Source of the DNA: Gammaproteobacteria bacterium
Lineage (GTDB): Bacteria; Pseudomonadota; Gammaproteobacteria; Eutrophobiales; Eutrophobiaceae
Direction of reading: 5' to 3'
DNA length: 11,004 nt
Assembly (NCBI GenBank): GCA_004356415.1
Contig: SMWN01000091.1
Location: forward strand, 1 to 11,004
The position numbers and the translations under genes are program-made. The notes under the pieces were generated by a model. The model had not been told where the DNA came from. It saw only the letters and a list, made by a program, of their open reading frames with translations, and made no database searches. Positions 5,927 to 11,004 of this stretch are shown here, in pieces. Positions within the stretch are counted from its first letter, which is position 1. Each line of letters begins with the position of its first letter.

Positions 5927-6505
5927 CTAGTTTTCACTTTGCAGCTTTAATAGCATATAACTTAGATTATTTTCAGTGAGCTGGCGACGTATCCTCGAAA
6001 GTTTTTCTGAATCTGCATAAGGACCTACTCTTACCCGGTGTCTGATACCTTTGCCATTGATGACGACACGCTGTATTTCTGCTGATATACCCATAAAAGC
6101 AAGTTTCGCCTTGACTTCGTCAGCAGCGTCAAATTGTTTGAATGAACCGATCTGAAGGATGTAGATTCCTATATTTTCGTTGCCAAGGTCAGCTTGTTCT
6201 TCAATATCTCCATCATCTTCGGCTTCCCATTCAGAGACGTTAACTTCCATGTTGGGGAGAATTTGATAGAAATCAAATGTTGGTGGGGGTGTATCATCAT
6301 TCTGGCTTAATTCCGACGCGGGTTTTGCGACGGTAACTTGCGGTTGTATAATCTGCGTTTGTTGCGCGACATCATGTTGATAAAAATAAACAATAATTGC
6401 GACACAAAGCCCGACTGTTAGGCCAGCAAAAAATGATTTCAGGTACTTAGAATTTCTAGCAGATTTCTTCTTGACTGATTTGATGTTTTTATAATCTTTG
6501 GGCAT
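5927..6505 (-). CDS. ftsN: short FtsN-like SPOR-domain cell-division protein
   Basis: This 192-residue bitopic inner-membrane protein has FtsN layout. A basic cytoplasmic N-terminus (MPKDYKNIKSVKKKSARNSK) is followed by one membrane segment at about 24-42, a periplasmic linker with TFDFYQILPNMEVNV (76-90), an acidic stretch (91-109), and a SPOR domain at about 112-188 (GIYILQIGSFKQFDAADEVK ... RHRVRVGPYADSEKL). SPOR domains bind septal peptidoglycan stripped of stem peptides; FtsN activates FtsWI during constriction. FDFYxxLP is recalled as a feature of SPOR proteins encoded after argS in pseudomonads and may correspond to the essential FtsN segment. The protein is much shorter than E. coli FtsN (319 residues). 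It begins 17 bp after the argS stop and is likely co-transcribed. hslVU, often next, does not follow. A generic SPOR protein is the alternative. Confidence 0.75.
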   Translation of the reverse strand: MPKDYKNIKSVKKKSARNSKYLKSFFAGLTVGLCVAIIVYFYQHDVAQQTQIIQPQVTVAKPASELSQNDDTPPPTFDFYQILPNMEVNVSEWEAEDDGDIEEQADLGNENIGIYILQIGSFKQFDAADEVKAKLAFMGISAEIQRVVINGKGIRHRVRVGPYADSEKLSRIRRQLTENNLSYMLLKLQSEN

Positions 6506-6522
6506 TTTCTACATTTTTTTTG

Positions 6523-8280
6523 TTACATTTGTTCTGGTGCAGAAACACCTAAAATACCAAGCCCGTTAGCAATGACTTGTTTACTAGCACAGATAAGATT
6601 AAGACGCGCGTTTCTTAACTCTGCAGAATCAACAATGAACTGACAAGAGTTGTAATAGCTATGAAACTCATTTGCAAGATCTTTAAGGTAATAAGCGAGT
6701 TGATGAGGTTCATATTCTTTTGCAGCGGCCTGTACAATTTCCGGATAACGGGATAATGCTGTAATGAGTTTTTCTTCGGATGGCTCGGTCAAGGTATGTA
6801 GGTTTTTATTTCCGACAGCGACATTGTATGACAATCCTTTTTCTTCCACTTGTTTCAGTACACTACAGATTCTGGCGTGTGCATACTGAATGTAGTACAC
6901 AGGATTCTCGTTGGATTTTGATTTCGCCAATTCCAGGTCAAAATCAAGATGTTGTTCGCTCTTACGCATGATGTAGAAAAAACGCGTCGCATCTTTACCT
7001 ACTTCATCACGTAATTCCTTCAAGGTGACAAATTGCCCGGAACGAGTAGACATTTGTAGTTTTTCGGTGCCTCGGTAAAGCGTTGCAAACTGGACCAGGA
7101 GTATTTCTAGTGCATCAGGGTTCTCATTAAGCGCCGAAAGGGCCGCTTTGACCCTGGCGATATAGCCATGGTGATCTGCTCCCCAGATATTGATGGCCCT
7201 GTCATAGCCTCGTGAGAATTTTTCTAAATGGTAGGCGATATCAGATGCAAAATAAGTTGTTTGTCCATTTTCACGTGTGATAACCCGGTCTTTTTTATCA
7301 CCAAAAGCTGTTGAACGAAACCATAGGGCGCCATTTTCTTCATACACAAAATTGCTTTCTTTTAGCCTATCGATACACTTTTGAATTTTCTTATCATCCG
7401 ATAGTGTCCGCTCAAAAAACCAACGGTCGAATACCACACCAAAATCAGCTAAATCTTTACGAATCACATCGAGAATCTCATTTAGCCCCAAATCCAGTAT
7501 TGACTGATAATTTTCACTTCCAAGTGTTGATTTCGAAATGGCTATTAGCTGATCCATCTTTGTTTCGGGATCGTCTGTCTCCTCACACCCCTTAAGGATA
7601 TCTCTGGGGGGATCCATTTTACAGCTAAGCGCTTGTTGTTTGTCGCTAAACATTTTGTCTGCAATCTCAAGGATATAATCACCCTGATATGCATTTTCCG
7701 GGAAACCAATCTTGATGCCGCATCGCTGAAGATATCGGAGCCAGATACTGATGGTAAGGATATCCATCTGCCGTCCAGCATCATTGACATAGTATTCCCT
7801 GTCCACTTTATACCCGATTGCCTCAAGCAAATCGGAAACAACTGCACCATAAGCTGCACCACGTCCATGACCAATATGTAGGGGCCCTGTTGGGTTGGCG
7901 GAAACGAATTCAACCAGTATGGTTTCCCCTGAACCAAATTCTGATCGACCGTAATTTTCACCGGCTTGCAGGATTTTGGTAATTACATTCAGAAGAGATT
8001 GTTTGTTGAGAAAAAAATTAATAAAACCAGGGCCTGCAATTTCGACACGATCAATAATTTCCGAGTCAGGTAAATTTTCAACGATAGAAGATGCCAATTG
8101 TCTTGGATTTATATTCGCCTGTTTGGCGAGGACCATTGCAATGTTGCAGGCAAAATCACCATGAGCCTGATCACGAGTTCTTTCTATCTGAATATCATCA
8201 ATAGCAGAAAATGACAGGTTCATTTTCTGCTGAACGATTAAAATGGCACCTGTCAGAAGTTGCTGCAATTCTTGTTTCAA
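6523..8280 (-). CDS. argS: arginyl-tRNA synthetase
   Basis: This class I aminoacyl-tRNA synthetase charges tRNA-Arg, with tRNA required for amino-acid activation. It has 585 residues, which is normal. The N-terminal Add1 domain covers about 1-110. The HIGH motif is at 135-138 inside SANPTGPLHIGHGRG, and YYVNDAGRQ follows at 164-171. The KMSKS-equivalent is LQMSTRSG (408-415), the degenerate form usual in many ArgS proteins that lack the canonical lysine. The DALR anticodon-binding domain occupies roughly the last 120 residues and ends in LGVSAPEQM, close to the C-terminus of E. coli ArgS. The start is TTG at 8280-8278, supported by an AAGGG Shine-Dalgarno seven bases upstream and by the normal N-terminus (MKQELQQLL). 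Its neighbours are the exported rhodanese upstream (97 bp) and the ftsN-like gene downstream (17 bp). Confidence 0.97.
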   Translation of the reverse strand: MKQELQQLLTGAILIVQQKMNLSFSAIDDIQIERTRDQAHGDFACNIAMVLAKQANINPRQLASSIVENLPDSEIIDRVEIAGPGFINFFLNKQSLLNVITKILQAGENYGRSEFGSGETILVEFVSANPTGPLHIGHGRGAAYGAVVSDLLEAIGYKVDREYYVNDAGRQMDILTISIWLRYLQRCGIKIGFPENAYQGDYILEIADKMFSDKQQALSCKMDPPRDILKGCEETDDPETKMDQLIAISKSTLGSENYQSILDLGLNEILDVIRKDLADFGVVFDRWFFERTLSDDKKIQKCIDRLKESNFVYEENGALWFRSTAFGDKKDRVITRENGQTTYFASDIAYHLEKFSRGYDRAINIWGADHHGYIARVKAALSALNENPDALEILLVQFATLYRGTEKLQMSTRSGQFVTLKELRDEVGKDATRFFYIMRKSEQHLDFDLELAKSKSNENPVYYIQYAHARICSVLKQVEEKGLSYNVAVGNKNLHTLTEPSEEKLITALSRYPEIVQAAAKEYEPHQLAYYLKDLANEFHSYYNSCQFIVDSAELRNARLNLICASKQVIANGLGILGVSAPEQM

Positions 8281-8287
8281 ACGTTTA

Positions 8288-8292
8288 CCCTT
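8288..8292 (-). promoter_or_regulatory. Shine-Dalgarno fixing the TTG start of argS
   Basis: AAGGG on the - strand ends seven bases before the TTG codon at 8280. The nearest upstream ATG (8308-8306) is in another frame and stops after seven codons, so the rare TTG initiation codon is the best start. Use of TTG may keep argS translation moderate. Confidence 0.65.
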
Positions 8293-8377
8293 GTAGAAAA
8301 CCGCGCATTGTAACGCGAGCTTCCGGGGAGTAGAAGATGATTTATTGTTTATCAGTAAGTTAATGACTAGTCGTTAT

Positions 8378-9025
8378 CTATTTGACGACGGTCAGGCCAA
8401 GATTATGCCAGTTTTGCATCCCTCCCCGATACCATTTTAATTTATGTGCCGGGTAGCCAAATCTGAGCAATGTTTTTATATTGGATGGGGATTGCCCACA
8501 CCACATACCATTACAGAAAAGCACTAAGGTCTTGGCATTGGAAAAATCCCACAGACCTTCTAATGATTGCGCGCCAAACTGTTTTTCCAGGATATCAGCA
8601 ATGCTGAAAGGATCTGCACCTGCACCCTGTTTTAGTTTGGTCCAGGGGATATTGATGCTACCCGGGATGGTGCCATTCTTGACCCAATCGGGTGTGCGTG
8701 AATCGATAACGAGTATGGTTTGGTCGCCTCCGCTTGAGCGTTTCAAATAGTCCAGCATTTCCAGTTCAGCAATTGTCTCGACGCCCACAGCGAGGTTTGC
8801 TGGTTGGATACAAAATGGCGGGCACTTTCGTGAAGTTTTTGCATAGGTCGGGTGGACAGTATTAGCTGTGTCCTGATTGCGCATGATGGTCACATTCCGA
8901 CCATTATGAACAACCTCGACTGAGTCGATCTCTTTACTGATAGCCGTTTCATGAGCGGATCCTTGCAGAGGTGAAAAAGTCCCCGTCAGTAAAACAAGTG
9001 AGATAAAAACATTCCTGGTGTGCAT
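8378..9025 (-). CDS. exported rhodanese-like sulfurtransferase domain protein
   Basis: The 215-residue protein begins with a likely Sec signal peptide (MHTRNVFISLVLLTGTFSPLQGSA, cleavage after about residue 24), so it should act in the periplasm. Residues 25-65 form a poorly conserved N-terminal part. A cysteine pair in KCPPFCIQP (C68, C72) precedes a rhodanese domain (about 80-213) with VIDSRTPDWVKNGTIPGSINIP (107-127) and the active-site loop FCNGMWCGQSPSN (170-182). C171 is the presumed persulfide-forming cysteine, and C176 lies within the loop. Rhodaneses move sulfane sulfur; the physiological donor and acceptor are unknown. The extra CxxxC pair could form a disulfide or hold a metal. The ATG at 9025 has an AGAGGA Shine-Dalgarno eight bases upstream. 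The gene lies between priA and argS, which are often adjacent in relatives, so it is probably an accessory insertion. Confidence 0.85.
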   Translation of the reverse strand: MHTRNVFISLVLLTGTFSPLQGSAHETAISKEIDSVEVVHNGRNVTIMRNQDTANTVHPTYAKTSRKCPPFCIQPANLAVGVETIAELEMLDYLKRSSGGDQTILVIDSRTPDWVKNGTIPGSINIPWTKLKQGAGADPFSIADILEKQFGAQSLEGLWDFSNAKTLVLFCNGMWCGQSPSNIKTLLRFGYPAHKLKWYRGGMQNWHNLGLTVVK

Positions 9026-9033
9026 ATCAATAT

Positions 9034-9039
9034 TCCTCT
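9034..9039 (-). promoter_or_regulatory. Shine-Dalgarno of the rhodanese gene
   Basis: AGAGGA on the - strand sits eight bases before the ATG at 9025 and is the clearest ribosome-binding site in the right half of the window. It confirms the start that gives a complete signal peptide. Confidence 0.65.
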
Positions 9040-9114
9040 GATTTGGAATTCTTTAATATCTGGTCTTTACCTACTTTGATACCGCACTCAGATTGGAGTT
9101 CAAACGCTGTGTTC

Positions 9115-9120
9115 ATTATA
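9115..9120 (-). promoter_or_regulatory. candidate -10 element for the rhodanese gene
   Basis: TATAAT on the - strand, 90 bp before the ATG at 9025, would start transcription near 9108 and leave a leader of about 80 nt. No good -35 stands at 16-18 bp (TTGACC is only 13 bp away, TTGGAT 20 bp). An activator-dependent promoter is possible, or this may be a chance match in AT-rich DNA. The 138-bp gap after priA is large enough for an independent promoter. Confidence 0.3.
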
Positions 9121-9163
9121 CAGGATATCCCTTGGTCAATATCCAAAGCTCAATATTACGAGC

Positions 9164-11004
9164 TCAAAACATGTCTTGAGGATCAACATCCAGCGACCAT
9201 CGCACTTTGCGTGACTCAGGTAGATTCCCAAGACACTCTACCCAGGGAGTTAAAAATCTTTTCATTGTCTGTCTGCTCCCGGATTGAATAAGGAGTTGAA
9301 ATCGATACCGTCCCGCACGTTTTTCCATGGGCGCTGAAACGGGCCCATAAGTATCCAGTTTTCCATCAGTAAGTGCTTGTAACTTTGTCCTGGCAATATT
9401 GAGGAATTTAACTGCGACTTGCTGCTTATTTGATTCTGCGCGAAGCAAGGCCTGATAGGAGAATGGTGGAAGTTGAGCCTGTTGCCGTTCTTCAAGCAGT
9501 AGTTGTGTGGTCTGCTCGTAGTTGTGGCTGGCTAATTCATTTAACAATGGGTGATCCGGGTGATGGGTTTGAACTATCACGGTACCCGGGCGGTCGCCAC
9601 GCCCTGCTCGGCCACTGACTTGCATCAATATCTGCGCCATTCGTTCACTTGCCCGATAATCTACACTGAATAATCCCCTGTCGGCATCAATAATTCCGAC
9701 CAGTGTGACATTTGGGAAATGATGTCCCTTGGCTAGCATCTGCGTGCCAATAAGGATGTCTGCATCACCTGCATGAATATCCTTCAGCATTTTTTGCATG
9801 GCACCTTTACGTCTCGTACTGTCTCGGTCGATTCTCAAGATTTTTATTTCTGGTAGAAGGTCTGCCAAAGTTTCTTCTAATCTTTCCGTGCCATGTCCAA
9901 GCTCAAAAAATTGATGGCTCGAACAATCCGGGCACTTCTGAGGTAAACGTTCATGATGATCACAATGATGACAACACAGCATGTTTTTGTGTTTATGAAA
10001 AGTCATGTAAACATTACAACGAGGGCACTGCAATATAAAACCACAATCATGACACATCATGACCGGGGCATAGCCACGACGATTAAGAAACAATAATACC
10101 TGCTGTCTGTTTTTCAGGCACTGCTTGATATTATTCAGTAAATATTGAGATATAGCCCCATGCATTTTGTCGTTTCTGACATCATGAATCTGGATATCAG
10201 GCAAGCTTGAATCGTTCACACGCTTTAATAATCGGAGCTCCTGATAACGTCCGTCTCTGGCATTTTTCATGGATTCCATAGAAGGTGTTGCTGAGCCGAG
10301 TACCACTGGAATTTGTTCTCTTTGCCCCCGAATCAGTGCGAGATCTCTTGCCGAATAACGCAAGCCATCCTGTTGCTTGTAGGAGAGATCATGTTCTTCA
10401 TCAATGATAATCATGCCGAGATTGGGCATGGGTGTCCATATGGCGGAGCGTGTACCCAAGACAACAGGCGCCTGTCCATCGCGCGCCTTGAGCCAGCCAA
10501 GCAATCTCTCACCTTCAGATAGGCCAGAGTGTAGTACAACTATTTTTTCTCCAAATCTATCTTTAATGAGATCGATAAATTGTGGTGTGAGTCCAATTTC
10601 AGGGACGAGCACAAGCGCTTGTTTGCCGGAATCCAATGTGTGTCGAATTATCTGCAGGTAGACTTCAGTCTTGCCGCTGCCGGTAATCCCATTCAGAAGA
10701 AACGCATGATAGGTAGCAGAGGAAGCAATAATTTTCTCTATGGCATTCTGTTGTTCTTCATTTGGCTTCAGCTGCCATGAAATGTCATTCTGACAATGAA
10801 TCGTCTTATCATGATTTTCTGTTGCTGACGTGCCTGTTTTTTCAATTAACTTTTTTGTGAATAATGTTCTCAATGGTTGTCGACTATTTTTAAATTCATT
10901 GGTGATTCGTGACTGTGAAACTCCGTCCGGGATTTGCTTGATAAACAGGAAGAGCGCCAGTTGTTTTTTTGCACGGGAAAGTTCATCAGGGTCCAGTTTT
11001 TTTC
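9164..11004 (-). CDS. priA: primosomal replication-restart helicase PriA (N-terminus outside window)
   Basis: PriA is a 3'-5' superfamily 2 helicase that recognises stalled forks and reloads the replisome. The frame stays open to the right edge (KKLDPDELSRAKKQLALFLF...), so about 612 C-terminal residues are visible and roughly 120 N-terminal ones (3'-end-binding domain) lie outside. Walker A GITGSGKT is encoded at 10667-10690 and Walker B DEEH at 10391-10402, followed by VLGSATPS. Eight zinc-ligand cysteines follow as CHDC, CPRC, CHHC and CPDC pairs between 10054 and 9923. Then come IGTQMLAKGHHFPNV, DADRGLFSVDYRASER and motif VI QVSGRAGRGDRPG. The protein ends DVDPQDMF, matching the conserved DVDP end of PriA. 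A TTG at 10873 is an internal Leu codon, not the start. The gene heads the series priA-rhodanese-argS-ftsN. Confidence 0.96.
   Translation of the reverse strand, partial: KKLDPDELSRAKKQLALFLFIKQIPDGVSQSRITNEFKNSRQPLRTLFTKKLIEKTGTSATENHDKTIHCQNDISWQLKPNEEQQNAIEKIIASSATYHAFLLNGITGSGKTEVYLQIIRHTLDSGKQALVLVPEIGLTPQFIDLIKDRFGEKIVVLHSGLSEGERLLGWLKARDGQAPVVLGTRSAIWTPMPNLGMIIIDEEHDLSYKQQDGLRYSARDLALIRGQREQIPVVLGSATPSMESMKNARDGRYQELRLLKRVNDSSLPDIQIHDVRNDKMHGAISQYLLNNIKQCLKNRQQVLLFLNRRGYAPVMMCHDCGFILQCPRCNVYMTFHKHKNMLCCHHCDHHERLPQKCPDCSSHQFFELGHGTERLEETLADLLPEIKILRIDRDSTRRKGAMQKMLKDIHAGDADILIGTQMLAKGHHFPNVTLVGIIDADRGLFSVDYRASERMAQILMQVSGRAGRGDRPGTVIVQTHHPDHPLLNELASHNYEQTTQLLLEERQQAQLPPFSYQALLRAESNKQQVAVKFLNIARTKLQALTDGKLDTYGPVSAPMEKRAGRYRFQLLIQSGSRQTMKRFLTPWVECLGNLPESRKVRWSLDVDPQDMF

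Noticed and set aside
7545..7961. A 138-codon frame on the - strand within argS
   Set aside because: It overlaps the well-conserved core of argS in another frame, and the product has no family signature. It is a shadow frame.
8285..8308. A seven-codon ATG frame (MRGFLQG) just upstream of argS, as a leader peptide
   Set aside because: It has no Shine-Dalgarno, carries a single Arg codon, and no alternative stem-loops typical of attenuation are visible.
8300..8316. CGCG...CGCG stem followed by TTTT upstream of argS, as a terminator for the rhodanese gene
   Set aside because: The stem has only four pairs with an eight-base loop, too weak for an intrinsic terminator.
8481..8750. An 89-codon frame on the + strand opposite the rhodanese gene
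   Set aside because: It runs antisense to a gene with clear domain motifs and a good start, and has no ribosome-binding site or recognisable product.
9152..9163. AGCTC/GAGCT hairpin just after the priA stop as a terminator
   Set aside because: The stem has five base pairs and no T-run follows, so termination is not supported.
1..11004. CRISPR arrays, rRNA genes, prophage or toxin-antitoxin modules
   Set aside because: No regularly spaced repeats, rRNA-like stretches, phage genes or small paired toxin-antitoxin genes were seen on either strand.

Overview
This window looks like a chromosomal segment of a gammaproteobacterium of fairly low to moderate GC. The evidence is synteny: priA, argS and an ftsN-like SPOR gene lie in series, thiS-thiG-trmB are together, and a yrfG-type nucleotidase is divergent from cysQ. 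Pseudomonas-like and sulfur-oxidising gammaproteobacteria share these blocks. The species cannot be named from the sequence. A pair of divergent P-II genes and an exported rhodanese hint at an autotrophic or sulfur-active lifestyle, but that is inference.

Left part (1-1720): the end of one P-II-like gene and a complete second one overlap as TAATG on the + strand, at the end of an operon that begins outside the window. They converge on cysQ (- strand). The spacer between cysQ and the divergent yrfG-type gene holds a clear 250-bp MITE-like element with 16-bp terminal inverted repeats and a 5-bp target duplication.

Middle part (1721-5570): the yrfG-type HAD phosphatase (+) converges on a five-gene - strand cluster. 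In transcription order this is a single-domain receiver protein whose phospho-acceptor Asp is replaced by Ser, a metallo-beta-lactamase-fold hydrolase, thiS, thiG and trmB. Gaps are 18, 45, -1 and 36 bp, so co-transcription is likely. A plausible sigma-70 promoter lies about 80 nt upstream of the receiver gene.

Intergenic island (5484-5926): it holds one tRNA-Gly with anticodon CCC and encoded CCA, and an orphan palindrome matching the CRP consensus TGTGA-N6-TCACA, with no protein gene starting next to it.

Right part (5927-11004): the - strand series priA (N-terminus outside the window), exported rhodanese, argS (TTG start with a good Shine-Dalgarno) and a short ftsN-like SPOR gene. These are housekeeping functions (replication restart, tRNA charging, cell division), with the rhodanese as the accessory member.

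No large novel system is evident. The most interesting items are the MITE at the cysQ/yrfG junction (where nudE is often found), the degenerate receiver paired with an MBL hydrolase, the tandem P-II paralogues without the uridylylation tyrosine, and the orphan CRP-like site beside the tRNA.
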